Source: Streptomyces clavuligerus (GTDB taxonomy: Bacteria > Actinomycetota > Actinomycetes > Streptomycetales > Streptomycetaceae). From it: 64,000 nt of DNA. Of the stretch, positions 50,987 to 60,067 are shown piece by piece. The notes beneath the pieces are model-generated. The model did no database searches. It saw only the letters and a program-made list of their open reading frames with translations, and had not been told where the DNA came from. Position 1 is the first letter of the stretch. The number at the start of each line of letters is the position of its first letter. The translations under genes and the position numbers were made by a program. The stretch covers positions 620,001 through 684,000 of the forward strand of contig NZ_CP027859.1 in assembly GCF_005519465.1 (NCBI RefSeq). Reading direction: 5' to 3'.

Positions 50987-51757
50987 ATGGCGTCGAGGCG
51001 GCTGCCCTGGCACAGGGCGGGCGGGAGCGGGTCGGGGATCAGCCGGGCCGGGAAGGGGTCGGCGCCGGTTCCGGCCACCGGGGAACCGGGCGCTGTGGCC
51101 CGTCGCACCGGGGTGGAGGCTCCGGTCCACGGCGCCGAGCCGCTGGGTTTCGTCCGGCGCCCGGGGCGCGAGCACTGGTGGGAAGAGCTGAGTCCGCAGG
51201 TCAGAGAGCGGATGGTGGCGCGGGCCGGGCCGATCGTCGAGTGGTGGGCGTACTGCCACCCGTCCGACGAACGCCGCCCGTACGCGGTGGTGTTCGGTGA
51301 ACGCGGTCTGGCGGTGTGCACCCCGACGATCAACGACCGGGGCGGCCCGGCGCAGCGGATCGCGGTCGTCCCCTTCGTACCCGCGTCACTGCGGCACGCG
51401 GTCGTCGTCCAGCGGCCCGGACGCCCGCCGTCCGGCGGCCCGGCCCTGCCGGGTGGTACCGACCCGTCGGAGCGGGCCGTCGGACCGGTGCCGCTGACGG
51501 AGCGGACGCGTGGATTCCTTGGCCATCTGCCGCCGGAGGCCCAGACCCGGTTGCAGTGGCCCTTCGTCAACGGCGACACACTCGACCGGAGCGACCACTA
51601 CTACACCGGCGGCGAGGACGCGTTGGACATCTGGTGCTATCTGGCCGGGCGCCGGTGGGTGACCTTCGTATCGGGCCGTGGGACGGGTCTTTCGGGTCCG
51701 GCGCACCGCGCCTCGTGGCGGCTGGTCTGCCGACGGGCCGAGGTGGCGGTGCGATGA
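50987..51757 (+). CDS. Hypothetical protein coupled to a J-domain protein
   Basis: The 256-residue protein starts at ATG 50987 behind GGGGAGG. The middle is Trp-rich (EHWWEELSPQVRERMV, IVEWWAYCHPSDERRPYAVV) and the end has DALDIWCYLAGRRWVTFVSG. No known domain, signal or membrane segment was found. The stop overlaps the start of the J-domain gene (ATGA), so the two are translated together and this protein may be its partner or client. Confidence 0.7.
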   Translation: MASRRLPWHRAGGSGSGISRAGKGSAPVPATGEPGAVARRTGVEAPVHGAEPLGFVRRPGREHWWEELSPQVRERMVARAGPIVEWWAYCHPSDERRPYAVVFGERGLAVCTPTINDRGGPAQRIAVVPFVPASLRHAVVVQRPGRPPSGGPALPGGTDPSERAVGPVPLTERTRGFLGHLPPEAQTRLQWPFVNGDTLDRSDHYYTGGEDALDIWCYLAGRRWVTFVSGRGTGLSGPAHRASWRLVCRRAEVAVR

Positions 51758-52284
51758 GCCCGGCCGCCGGTGAGCCGGACCTCTACACGGTGCTCGGTGT
51801 GGCGGGGGACGCCACGGAGGCCCAGATCCTGTTCGCCTTCCGGCGCCGGGCGCTCGTCGCGCACCCCGACCGGGGCGGCGACGCCGAGACCTTCCGGAGG
51901 CTGTACCGGGCCCGGGCGACGCTGGTGGACCCGGTCCGGCGCGCCGCGTACGACCGCGAGCGCGCTCCGCGACCCGCCGCCGGTCCGGGAATGGGAACGG
52001 GGACGGGAGCGGGGACGGAGGCAAGGACGGGAGCGGGCGCCCGTTCCGGAACCGGTTCCGGCCCCCCGGCGCCCGACCCGTTCGCCTGGGAGTCCGGGCC
52101 GGGCCCGGCGGCCGGTCCGGGGCCTGGGGCCACGCCGGGCCGGAGCGGCGGCCCCTGGGCGGACGCCGCTGCCGTCCCCGTTGCCGGGCCGGGGTTCTCC
52201 TGGCGGCGCGCCGACCGGTTCGGCTGGTGGGACCCCGGTGTCGGGCAGCCCCCGCCCAAGCGGCGCGGGCGCCGACGGGACTGA
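51754..52284 (+). CDS. J-domain (DnaJ-like) protein
   Basis: The 176-residue protein opens with a J-domain (about 8-70): LYTVLGVAGDATEAQILFAF, then RRALVAHPDRGGD with the HPD motif that stimulates DnaK. The rest is a Gly/Ala/Pro/Thr-rich linker ending in a Trp-containing, basic tail (WWDPGVGQPPPKRRGRRRD). It lacks zinc fingers and the C-terminal client domain, so it is a class C-type co-chaperone. It overlaps the upstream gene by four bases. Confidence 0.85.
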   Translation: MSPAAGEPDLYTVLGVAGDATEAQILFAFRRRALVAHPDRGGDAETFRRLYRARATLVDPVRRAAYDRERAPRPAAGPGMGTGTGAGTEARTGAGARSGTGSGPPAPDPFAWESGPGPAAGPGPGATPGRSGGPWADAAAVPVAGPGFSWRRADRFGWWDPGVGQPPPKRRGRRRD

Positions 52285-52325
52285 CGTGACCGACGTGACC
52301 GAGGGGCTTCCGGGGACCGGCCCGG

Positions 52326-54533
52326 TCAGCCGCAGCCCGCCTCGGTGAGGAGTTGTGGGGAGCGCGGCACGGTCAGCACCGCGCCGACCCGCAGAACGTC
52401 CCGTTCGTCCAGCTCGTTCTCCGTCCGGAGCCATGCGACGGTGGTGCCGTACCGGCAGGCGATGCCGTGCAGGGTGTCACCCGGCCGCACCGGGACGCGG
52501 CGGGGGAACAGATCGCCGTACCGCAGCGCCGGGGAGCGCCAGGAGGGCGCGCGGTCGGCCGAGGTCGAGGGCCCTGGCAGCGGCACCCGCCCGGTGAGAC
52601 CCGGTAGGGAAGTGGCGTCCGGTACCGGTGTGGTCCCCGGGGCGGGGAAGGCACCCGTCCAGGGGCCCCCGCTCGGCGGCGCCCACGGCAGCACCGGGCA
52701 GCCCACCGCGCCGCCCGTCCGGCCCGACGGATAGGGGTCCGACCAGTCGGCCCTGACCAGCATCACCCCCCACAGCGCGAACAGGACGAGCAGCGTGCCG
52801 AAGGTGAACCGGCCCACGCTCTTCTGACGGCGCAACTCCTCGGCCACGAACTCCGGTACCCGCCGTGCGGGCCGCCCGCCCATGGTGCGCCCCGCCGGGG
52901 CGGACACCGTACGCAGCGCCAGCGGAACGGGAGCCTCGACCTCCAGGCCGAGCCGGGCCAGCTCACGGCGGAGGCCGCGCACCCCCGCCGGGGTCCGGGC
53001 GGCGGCCCGCGTCAGTTCCTCCAGCACCCGGCCCGAACCCCGGTGGCAGTCGAGCCGGTACCCCTCGGTCCAACTCAGCGACCAGCGCGCCAGACCGGCC
53101 CCCGCCAGCGCCTGCCCGGTCAGCGCGTACAGCGCCTCCGCCACCTGCTCCCCGGGGTCGGGCGCGTCCGTGAACCGCCGGATCAACTCCCCCCGTTCAT
53201 CACGCTCTCCGCGTCCATCACGTTCACCACGTTCACCGGGGGCTATGCGTTCCAGCAGGTCCAGCACTGTGCCGAGGGTCGGCAGCGCGGTCACGCCGAC
53301 GCCGCGCGCCGCGTCCAGCAGCAGGCTCGCCGGTTCGATCGCGAACGCCTCGGCGGCCAGGTCGGCCCATCGCTCCCGGGGCAGCGCGGTCGACCCGGTC
53401 CGCGACTCGGCGAGCAGCCGCCGTTCCACCCGGGCCACCGGCGCCGGGCCGGCCACCGGCGGCGGACCGCAGGTGGCGGCGGACCGCGGCGGACCGCCGG
53501 TCCGCGCCTCGATCAGGGCCAGCCGCCGGACCAGCGGCGGATGGGAGTCCAGCGGGGAGCCGCCCGACTCGACCGGGTGCGCGCGCCGCTCGGCCAGCCG
53601 CTCCCCGACCTCCGGGTCCTCCAGCATCGCGGTGAACGTCCCGAAGACGTCCTCGGGGACGAATCCGAGCCCCTGGACGGGCCGCAGAAAGCGGTCGAGG
53701 AAACCGTTCCAGGCGAGGTCGAGCGCGTGCACGGTGCGCAGCGCCCCGGCGGTGGCCGCCGGGCCCGCCACGGCGACGGCCTCGGCGTCCGCCTCCAGTT
53801 CCTGACGGCGCCGGACCGCGAGGGTCAGCCGCAGGTAGAGCGCGGCGTAGACGGCGATCACCCCGTGGAAGAGCCCGGCGTAGCCGAGGACGCCCCGCCC
53901 GCCCGCCTCGGTCATCCGGAGCCGGAAGAGGGTGGAGCGCAGCGACTCCGCCCCCCGGTAGGAGATCGCTCCGAAGCGGGTGTGGCGGCCCGCGTAGTGG
54001 CCCAGTTCATGGGCGAGCACCGCGCGCAGCTCGGCCGGTTCCACTCCGTTCAGCAGCGGCACGCCGAGATACATCGTCCGCTCGCCGACGATCAGTCCGA
54101 GCATGCTCGACTCCTCCGACACCGAGGCGTTGACCTCGGACGTCAGCAGGATGCGGCCCGGCGGCCGGGTGCCCAGGCGTTCGGCCAGCTCCTCGACCAG
54201 CCGCCACAGGCCGGGCGCGTCGGCACGGCGCAGGAGTACCGCGCCGGGGGGCGCGTCGGCGACCCGGCTGACCGTCATCAGCCCGTACCCGAGCGCGAAT
54301 CCGGCCGGGACGCAGCCGCCGACGACGAGCGCCCAGCTTCCGACGCGGGTGGGGGTCTCCACCATGCCCCACAGGGTGACCGCGACGAATCCCGCGTCGA
54401 TGAGGAGCAGGGTGCAGACCATGACATAGAAACCGGCCAGCAGGGTCACGGCCAGCAGTCCGCGCACTCCGCCCAGGAGCGCGCGCACGGCCGCTCCGCC
54501 GCTCCCCGCCGCCGCTTCCTCCCTCACGGTCAC
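52326..54533 (-). CDS. Membrane M48 metalloprotease with C-terminal LysM domain
   Basis: The 735-residue protein starts at GTG 54533, overlapping the sigma-factor stop (GTGA). Membrane helices lie at about 25-85 and another near 600 (LLVLFALWGVMLV). AVLAHELGHYAGRH carries the zinc HExxH motif near residue 172. The third ligand region is RRRQELEADAEAVAVA, as in HtpX/Ste24-type M48 peptidases. After a Pro-rich spacer, VRPGDTLHGIACRYGTTVAW forms a LysM domain that would bind peptidoglycan outside. It is co-expressed with an ECF sigma factor, so it may be part of an envelope-stress response. Confidence 0.87.
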   Translation of the reverse strand: MTVREEAAAGSGGAAVRALLGGVRGLLAVTLLAGFYVMVCTLLLIDAGFVAVTLWGMVETPTRVGSWALVVGGCVPAGFALGYGLMTVSRVADAPPGAVLLRRADAPGLWRLVEELAERLGTRPPGRILLTSEVNASVSEESSMLGLIVGERTMYLGVPLLNGVEPAELRAVLAHELGHYAGRHTRFGAISYRGAESLRSTLFRLRMTEAGGRGVLGYAGLFHGVIAVYAALYLRLTLAVRRRQELEADAEAVAVAGPAATAGALRTVHALDLAWNGFLDRFLRPVQGLGFVPEDVFGTFTAMLEDPEVGERLAERRAHPVESGGSPLDSHPPLVRRLALIEARTGGPPRSAATCGPPPVAGPAPVARVERRLLAESRTGSTALPRERWADLAAEAFAIEPASLLLDAARGVGVTALPTLGTVLDLLERIAPGERGERDGRGERDERGELIRRFTDAPDPGEQVAEALYALTGQALAGAGLARWSLSWTEGYRLDCHRGSGRVLEELTRAAARTPAGVRGLRRELARLGLEVEAPVPLALRTVSAPAGRTMGGRPARRVPEFVAEELRRQKSVGRFTFGTLLVLFALWGVMLVRADWSDPYPSGRTGGAVGCPVLPWAPPSGGPWTGAFPAPGTTPVPDATSLPGLTGRVPLPGPSTSADRAPSWRSPALRYGDLFPRRVPVRPGDTLHGIACRYGTTVAWLRTENELDERDVLRVGAVLTVPRSPQLLTEAGCG

Positions 54534-55294
54534 GGCCGCTCCCCGAGCCGCCGGGCGAGCGCGGCGCGGGCGCGCGCCGGTTCCCCCGGGTCCGTGAGGA
54601 GGGCCGCCCGCAGCCATGCCTCGGTGTCCCTGAGCGCCTCGTCGACGGGGTCGGCCGCGCCCCGGCCCGGCCCGTTCAGCCCTTTCACCCCCGCCAGACC
54701 GTCGAGGCCGTTCAGGCCGTTCAGGCCGTTCAGCCGGATTCGGTCGCGTTCGCCCCGGCCCGGCCCCACCATGAACGCCTCCCGACCACTCAGCTCCACG
54801 TCGGTCATGCCCAGCGCCTCCTTGAGGGTCCGGCGCGCCTTCGACACATTCGCGGCGACGCCGCCCCGCGTCATCCGCAGCGCCTCGGCGATGTCCTGCT
54901 GCGACCACCCGTGCAGACAGAACAGCACCATGGTGACCCGCTGCCGGGGCGGCAGGGCGGCGAGCAGCCGTAACACCTCGCGCGCTTCGGCGGCCCGCTC
55001 GGGGCCCGCCTGCACCGGCACCGGCAGATCGGGCAGCCGGTCCTGACCGGCCCGGCGCCGGCGGTACGTCTTCCACAGCCGCTGGACGGCGATCCGGTAC
55101 ACCCATGCCTCGGGGAGTTCATAGCCGGAGATCCGGTCCCAGGCCCGGTACGCCTCGGCGAATCCTTCCTGCACCGCGTCCTCGGCGTCCTCGCGATGGC
55201 CGCACAGCATGATCGCCTGGGCCAGGAGGCGCGGTTGGGCACCGGCGAAGAAGGTCTCGAAGTCGCGTGCCCGCCCGACCGGTTCCGGGTTCAT
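54530..55294 (-). CDS. ECF-type RNA polymerase sigma factor
   Basis: The 254-residue protein starts at MNPEPVGRARDFETFFAG (ATG 55294, GGGAGG). Sigma region 2 is AIMLCGHREDAEDAVQEGFAEAYRAWDRI, and region 4 contains LPPRQRVTMVLFCLHGWSQQDIAEAL. The SigE-like core is followed by a 75-residue C-terminal extension. This holds a repeated LNGLNGLNGLDGL stretch encoded by 9-base repeats, and a helical end. No separate anti-sigma gene is obvious. The small membrane protein that overlaps its start may serve that role. Confidence 0.9.
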   Translation of the reverse strand: MNPEPVGRARDFETFFAGAQPRLLAQAIMLCGHREDAEDAVQEGFAEAYRAWDRISGYELPEAWVYRIAVQRLWKTYRRRRAGQDRLPDLPVPVQAGPERAAEAREVLRLLAALPPRQRVTMVLFCLHGWSQQDIAEALRMTRGGVAANVSKARRTLKEALGMTDVELSGREAFMVGPGRGERDRIRLNGLNGLNGLDGLAGVKGLNGPGRGAADPVDEALRDTEAWLRAALLTDPGEPARARAALARRLGERP

Positions 55295-55539
55295 GAACGG
55301 GCCTCCCGCCCCGCCGCGGCGAGCCGGTCCCGCTCGGCGGCCGACGCCGTCCGCGCGGTGACCCCGCCGCCCTCGCGACGGGTGGCCTCCACCGTGCCCC
55401 CCGGCCCGGCCGCCCTCAGCACCGTGGCCATGGCGTGCGCCCACGCGCGCTCCCGCGCGGGCCGCGTCCAGAGTTCCGTCAGCGCGTACAGCAGCCGGGC
55501 GCCCACCACCACCACGACCAGTACCACAGGGTCCAGCAT
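55291..55539 (-). CDS. Small membrane protein preceding the ECF sigma factor
   Basis: The 82-residue protein starts at MLDPVVLVVVVVGARLLYAL (ATG 55539, AGAGGA). It has one N-terminal membrane helix followed by a charged cytoplasmic tail. Its stop codon overlaps the sigma-factor start, so the two are translationally coupled. It could tether or restrain the sigma factor (inference); no zinc anti-sigma motif is present. Confidence 0.7.
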   Translation of the reverse strand: MLDPVVLVVVVVGARLLYALTELWTRPARERAWAHAMATVLRAAGPGGTVEATRREGGGVTARTASAAERDRLAAAGREARS

Positions 55540-55949
55540 CCTCGGTGTCCTCTCTCCGGCAACCGTTGTCGACACCCGGATACAGCCGCCGACGGCCCCC
55601 GCGTTTACCCGCTGCCGGACATCCATCATGGCCGCGCCCGGCCCCGGCGGCGCCGGTTCCGCTGTGTGCCGTGTCCTGTACGCCTCCCGTCGGTCCTCTC
55701 GCGTACGTTCTCCGGCGTATACCGACTCGGCCGGGGGCCCGGACGGACAACTGCGCCCTGTATTCAGGCCGTTCGGCGCTCCGGCGCACTCCGACGCTCA
55801 CACCGCCCGGCGTTTGTCCAGCGCCGTTCGCCTGAAGAGGTGAATACCCGGCCCACGCGTAGTGGATCGTCGCATTGTCTTCTTAACCTCTCGAAGAACA
55901 ATCCGACAGCTCCATGTCCACCGCCGCAGAGAAGAAGAGGGAAGCAAGG
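55540..55949. other. Divergent intergenic region
   Basis: This 410-base stretch must hold promoters for the sigma-factor operon (leftward) and the EF-hand gene (rightward). No gene, strong palindrome or repeat was recognised in it. Confidence 0.4.
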
Positions 55950-56504
55950 ATGTCCACCGAGGTAAAGCACCGGAAGTTCAACAAGCTCTTCGACTGGTTC
56001 GACCAGAGCCATGACGGACTGCTCACACGGGCGGACTTCCGGGCGATGAGCGGCCTCTTCAGCGCGCTGGCCCCGGAGGGCGACCAGGAGAATGTCTCCG
56101 CTTTCGAGGAGGCGTTCGACAAGTGGTGGCAACTCCTGGTCGCCCACACCGGCGTCCAGGAGGACGGGGAGGTCACCCGGCAGGAGTTCTTCGGCGTCAT
56201 GGAGACCGGCGTCACATCCCCCGAGCCGTTCGAGGACACGGTGATGGCCATCGTGAACGCCCTGATGCGCACCCTCGACACCAATGGCGACGGGGTGTTG
56301 TCGCAGGACGAGTACGTCCGTATGTACGACGCTCTCGGCATTCCCCCCGAGCACTCCGGCGCGGCGTTCAGGCTGCTCGACCGGGACGGGGACGGAAGCA
56401 TCAGCCATGAGGAATTCAGGCTGGCCATCCACGAGTTCTATCTGAGCACGGACGAGAACGCACCGGGGAACTGGCTCATCGGCCCCTTCGACCAGCCCGC
56501 CTGA
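55950..56504 (+). CDS. EF-hand calcium-binding protein (calerythrin-like)
   Basis: The 184-residue protein starts at MSTEVKHRKFNKLF (ATG 55950, AGAGGGA). Three canonical EF-hand loops are visible: DQSHDGLLTRAD (18-29), DTNGDGVLSQDE (110-121) and DRDGDGSISHEE (144-155). A degenerate fourth is near 71-82 (EDGEVTRQEF). The four-hand layout and length match calerythrin-type sarcoplasmic calcium-binding proteins of actinomycetes. It has no signal peptide and probably buffers calcium in the cytoplasm. Confidence 0.9.
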   Translation: MSTEVKHRKFNKLFDWFDQSHDGLLTRADFRAMSGLFSALAPEGDQENVSAFEEAFDKWWQLLVAHTGVQEDGEVTRQEFFGVMETGVTSPEPFEDTVMAIVNALMRTLDTNGDGVLSQDEYVRMYDALGIPPEHSGAAFRLLDRDGDGSISHEEFRLAIHEFYLSTDENAPGNWLIGPFDQPA

Positions 56505-56534
56505 TTCCGCGCCGTTCCGCACCCTGCACACGAA

Positions 56535-56583
56535 GGAGCCCGCCGGGTTCCGGGGAGTCGTTCCCCGGCACCCGGCGGGCTCC
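56535..56583. terminator. Terminator after EF-hand gene
   Basis: A perfect 14-base-pair outer stem (56535-56548 with 56570-56583) encloses a further stem CCGGGGA/TCCCCGG. Confidence 0.85.
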
Positions 56584-56641
56584 GTTGTCAGTGGTGTCAT
56601 GGATGATCGGCGCATCAGGTCTTCCACCGGGACGGAGCGCC

Positions 56642-56983
56642 ATGCCGATCACCAACCAGCGGGCAGCGGCCCACGCGTTTCTGGGGGAGCTGTACGCGGA
56701 CACGTACTTCCCCGATCACGTCCTCGACCGGGGCAGGGCGATCCTGCTGCGCCTGTGCGAGCGGATAGAGGCCGAGCGGCCGGTGGATCTGGCGGCCCTG
56801 TATGTGCTCACCCGGGCCGCGACGGAGGAGTTCAACCTGCTGGAGGCGGAGTTCGAGGCGGCCGGGAGCGAGATCGAGACGGTGGCCCGCGAGGAGATCG
56901 GCGCGGACTTCTGGTTCGTCGCGTCGGCCTACGGGTTCCCGGACGCGGACATGGAGGAGCTGATCGCCACACGGGACTGGTGA
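56642..56983 (+). CDS. DUF5713-family protein
   Basis: The 113-residue acidic, helical protein starts at MPITNQRAAAHAFLGELYAD (ATG 56642). VLDRGRAILLRLCERIEAER, ATEEFNLLEAEFEAAGSEIE and WFVASAYGFPDADMEELIA match the DUF5713 pattern as I recall it. It is cytoplasmic, common in Streptomyces, and of unknown function. It is separated from the following operon by 258 bases. Confidence 0.8.
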   Translation: MPITNQRAAAHAFLGELYADTYFPDHVLDRGRAILLRLCERIEAERPVDLAALYVLTRAATEEFNLLEAEFEAAGSEIETVAREEIGADFWFVASAYGFPDADMEELIATRDW

Positions 56984-57003
56984 ACGGGACTGATGAGAGG
57001 CCC

Positions 57004-57121
57004 GGCGGGCCCGCTCCGGAGTCCCGGCGGGCGACGCGGCGGTATGTCCGGGGGCTGTGCGACGGGTCCGGGCGGGCGAGGTGACGGGCCCGCTCCCGAG
57101 TCCGGGCGGACGACCCGGTGG
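57004..57121. repeat. 40-bp direct repeat, 78-bp spacing, upstream of conflict operon
   Basis: Segments at 57004-57042 and 57082-57121 share about 80 percent identity around GGGCCCGCTCC(G/C)GAGTCC. They lie in the promoter region of the Trypco1 operon and could be a duplicated regulatory element. Confidence 0.55.
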
Positions 57122-57241
57122 GTCCAGGGGGCGGGGACGATACGGAAGGCCGCCTGCGCGTCGGGCCGCCGCCCGGCCGGGAGCGCCCGAGGTTCCCCGT
57201 TCGACCGGCGGATTCGCCTGCCCCGTGGGAGACTTCGGCCC

Positions 57242-57757
57242 ATGGGGGACGTGACACTCATCTTCGACGACGGCTCGACGGTACGCCTGCACCTCGCGCC
57301 CGAGACCGACACCGCGTCCGGCGCCGGGAACGGAAGCGGAAGCGGGAGGGGCGGCGGGACCGCTCACCCGGAAGCGGACGGCACCGCCGGGACCGCCGGG
57401 ACCGCCGACGAGCTGGACCTGCCGGAGGGGTTCGGTTCCGCCCGGCCGGTCAGCGTCGACGGCCGCGCCGCGCAGGCCCTGACCCGGAGCGGTGACGCGC
57501 TCGCCCAGGCGCTCCGCCCGCTGGGCGGTGTACTGGACGGCATCCACCGCAGCTTCACCGGGTTCGCCCAGCGCCCCGACGAGGTGACCGTCCAGTTCGG
57601 CGTCACCCTGGGCAGCGATCTGAGCCTCGGGGTGTTCTCGGGCAGCGGCCAGGCCAGCTTCACGGTCTCCGCCACCTGGAATCTCGCGAACGGCACCCCG
57701 CCGGGGAACCGGCCCGGCGAACGGCCGCCCCCTCCCCCTCGGGCGAACGGCTCCTGA
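57242..57757 (+). CDS. Trypco1 (CU044_2847-type) protein of conflict system
   Basis: The 171-residue protein opens MGDVTLIFDDGSTVRLHLAP, has a Gly/Ala/Thr-rich linker (about 22-60) and a helical part LTRSGDALAQALRPLGGVLD. It ends with RPDEVTVQFGVTLGSDLSLG and ASFTVSATWNL. This strand-helix-strand pattern (PDEVxVxFGVxL...F.V.xxW) is that of the Trypsin-co-occurring domain 1 described in predicted immunity systems. It is four bases upstream of a trypsin-like protease gene and may be an adaptor or the protease substrate. Confidence 0.8.
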   Translation: MGDVTLIFDDGSTVRLHLAPETDTASGAGNGSGSGRGGGTAHPEADGTAGTAGTADELDLPEGFGSARPVSVDGRAAQALTRSGDALAQALRPLGGVLDGIHRSFTGFAQRPDEVTVQFGVTLGSDLSLGVFSGSGQASFTVSATWNLANGTPPGNRPGERPPPPPRANGS

Positions 57758-57761
57758 CCGT

Positions 57762-59942
57762 ATGCGGGCGCAGGTGAACGACGCGCTGGCCGATGTCCCG
57801 CTGCACCGGGCGTTCGTCACCGTGCTGGGCCGGGACCGGCCCGTCGGAGCCGCCGTGCTGCTGGCCCCACGGCTGGTGCTCACCTGCGCGCACGTCGTCA
57901 ACAGCGCGCTGGGACGGGACCGTTTCGGCACCGCCCCGCCCCACCGGGGCGACCGGGTCGAGCTGCGGATGCCGCACATCGACCGGGAGCGCCCCCTGGT
58001 GGGACGGGTCGTCCCGGAGTCCTGGCGGCCACCGCGCTCACGGTCGGAAGCCGGGCGTCCGGCGCCGCCCGCGACGGGATCGCTGCCGTACTACGGGGAC
58101 CTAGCCGTACTCGAACTGGACACGGACGCGCCGCCCGGCGCCGAACCCGCGCCCTTCCTGCCGCACCGGGACGGCTGCGAAGTGGTGGCGCAGTGGGCCA
58201 GCGGCCACGCCCTCCCCACGCTGCGCGCCATGCCCCGGGTCTCCGCCCACCCCTGGATCGCCCTCGATGTCCTGGGCGGCAGAGTGGCGGACGGCTTCAG
58301 CGGAGGGCCGCTCTGGGACCGCGAGCGGCAGGGCGTCGTCGGACTGGTGGTCGCCTCCCACGAGCACCGGGACCCCCCGGGCCGCCCGGCGCCGACCGGC
58401 CCGCACGCCGACCGCGGCGCCCCGCCCGCCGCCCTGTACGCGATCGGCCTGCACTCCATCGAGGCCGAGCTGCCGGACCTGCCGCCGGTCGCGGTACCGG
58501 CCGCGGCCCGGGGCGGCCAGCAGCTCATCGGTGTGCTGGAGCAGCTCCTGCCGTCCCGGCAGTCCCTCCTGGCCTGCGAGGAACAGCTCTGCGCCCGGTT
58601 GCGCCGCCGCCCGGCAGGGCCCGCCGCCGATGTCGAACGGCTCGTCGGCCTGGCCATGGGCGTCCGCCGGGGCGTACCCGAACTCCTCGACATCGTCCAC
58701 GACCATCTCGCCGAACAGCGGAGCGACGGCCCGAACGGCCCCGCCGGTACGCCCGGCTGGCAGCGGGTGCTGGGCATCGCCCGCGTCGTCAGCCCGCGCG
58801 AACGCCTCTCCCTGGCCCGCAGACGCAGCCTCACCGCGCTGCTCGCCCAGTGCCGGGCCGTCGACCCGGCCGCGCTGCTGCGCACGGTACTGCCCTACGC
58901 GCACGACACACCGACGGCCGTCGACCTCGCCGACGCCACCGAAGCCCTGGAGGGCTACGACCCGCCGCCCGGCCAGCCCATGCCGCCGCTGCTCCAGGGC
59001 GTCGTCCACATCGGCGTCCATGAGCGCGCCGCCGGGAACGAACTCGCCGACGACCTGGACGCCTGGGTCCACAGGACGGCGCCCCGGCTGGGGGTGGCAC
59101 CCGCCGCGGTCGACCAGTTCCGGGCCGACACCCTGGCGCTGCACTCCGCGCGGGCGGCCGCGCCCGGAGGTCCCCGCCCGCCCCGGGTGCAGGTGGAACT
59201 CCTGCCCGTGCCGCCCGGGCAGCTCTTCACCTACCAGATCTGGGTGTGCGACGAGGACGGCCGCCACGAGATCGTCCTCACCCAGGACACCGAGGTCCCC
59301 AGCCACCAGGTGGCGAAGGCCATCCGGCAGGTGCTGCGCACCGAGGTCCGGGAGCACCGGGACACCGCGCTGCTGGAGTTCTTCGTCTCACCCGCGTGGC
59401 TGCGTCTCGACGTCGACACCTGGGAGCTGCCGGGCGACGCCGAGGACGGCGGGTTCTACCCCGGCATCACCTGCCATGTGGTGCTGCGCAGCTCGGAGCG
59501 GACCCGGGAGACCTACGCGGCGTGGAAGCGCCGCAGCAGCGCGCTGCCGCACGCGCCCCGGCTGCTCATCGACGGGCGCTACGCGGAACCGGCCGTCGCC
59601 CGGGCCCGGCTGGAGGTGTGCCCCGAGGCCGGGATCGTGGTGGTGGGCTGTCACCAGCGGCACCAGGGACATGTCCTGCGGCAGTGCATCGAGGCGGGTG
59701 TGCACACGGTGCTCTGGCACCGGGAGAGTCACGACGGCCGGGCGTCGACGGATCTGCTGGCGCTGGTCGAGAGCGCCGACCCCACCCAGATCCCCGAAGT
59801 GGTGCGGCTGGAACGGGCGAAGGCGATCGCCGAGCCGGACCGCACCGACCACCACGGCCACCGGCTCTCACTGCTGCACGACGGCCCCGACCACAGACCG
59901 CCGCCGCTCGCGCCCGACCCCTGGGTACTCGGCCGACCATGA
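57762..59942 (+). CDS. Trypsin-like protease with VMAP-C-like domain
   Basis: The 726-residue protein has an N-terminal trypsin-like serine protease domain (about 10-230) with a complete triad: TCAHVV (His44), GDLAVLEL (Asp113) and DGFSGGPLW (Ser180). A helical middle (about 240-420, two repeats resembling effector-associated domains) follows. The C-terminal half has VQVELLPVPPGQLFTYQIWV, LEFFVSPAWLRLDVDTWEL and VVVGCHQRHQG, the pattern of vWA-MoxR-associated protein C-terminal (VMAP-C) domains. No signal peptide is present, so it works inside the cell. It is probably the protease effector of the operon. Confidence 0.85.
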   Translation: MRAQVNDALADVPLHRAFVTVLGRDRPVGAAVLLAPRLVLTCAHVVNSALGRDRFGTAPPHRGDRVELRMPHIDRERPLVGRVVPESWRPPRSRSEAGRPAPPATGSLPYYGDLAVLELDTDAPPGAEPAPFLPHRDGCEVVAQWASGHALPTLRAMPRVSAHPWIALDVLGGRVADGFSGGPLWDRERQGVVGLVVASHEHRDPPGRPAPTGPHADRGAPPAALYAIGLHSIEAELPDLPPVAVPAAARGGQQLIGVLEQLLPSRQSLLACEEQLCARLRRRPAGPAADVERLVGLAMGVRRGVPELLDIVHDHLAEQRSDGPNGPAGTPGWQRVLGIARVVSPRERLSLARRRSLTALLAQCRAVDPAALLRTVLPYAHDTPTAVDLADATEALEGYDPPPGQPMPPLLQGVVHIGVHERAAGNELADDLDAWVHRTAPRLGVAPAAVDQFRADTLALHSARAAAPGGPRPPRVQVELLPVPPGQLFTYQIWVCDEDGRHEIVLTQDTEVPSHQVAKAIRQVLRTEVREHRDTALLEFFVSPAWLRLDVDTWELPGDAEDGGFYPGITCHVVLRSSERTRETYAAWKRRSSALPHAPRLLIDGRYAEPAVARARLEVCPEAGIVVVGCHQRHQGHVLRQCIEAGVHTVLWHRESHDGRASTDLLALVESADPTQIPEVVRLERAKAIAEPDRTDHHGHRLSLLHDGPDHRPPPLAPDPWVLGRP

Positions 59943-60067
59943 ACCCGCCCGCGAACCCGCCCGTGCGTCCGGCCCGACCCCGAACCCGCGCGTGCATCCG
60001 AACCCGATCCGAACCCGCCCGTGCAACCGGACCGAATCCGCCCGTACCCCGACGAGGAGCCTCTCCC

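Noticed and set aside
59939..60067. Upstream ATG overlapping the protease stop as MoxR start
   Set aside because: It would add 43 Arg/Pro-rich repeat-encoded residues, while ATG 60068 has a clear GAGGAG site. It cannot be fully excluded.
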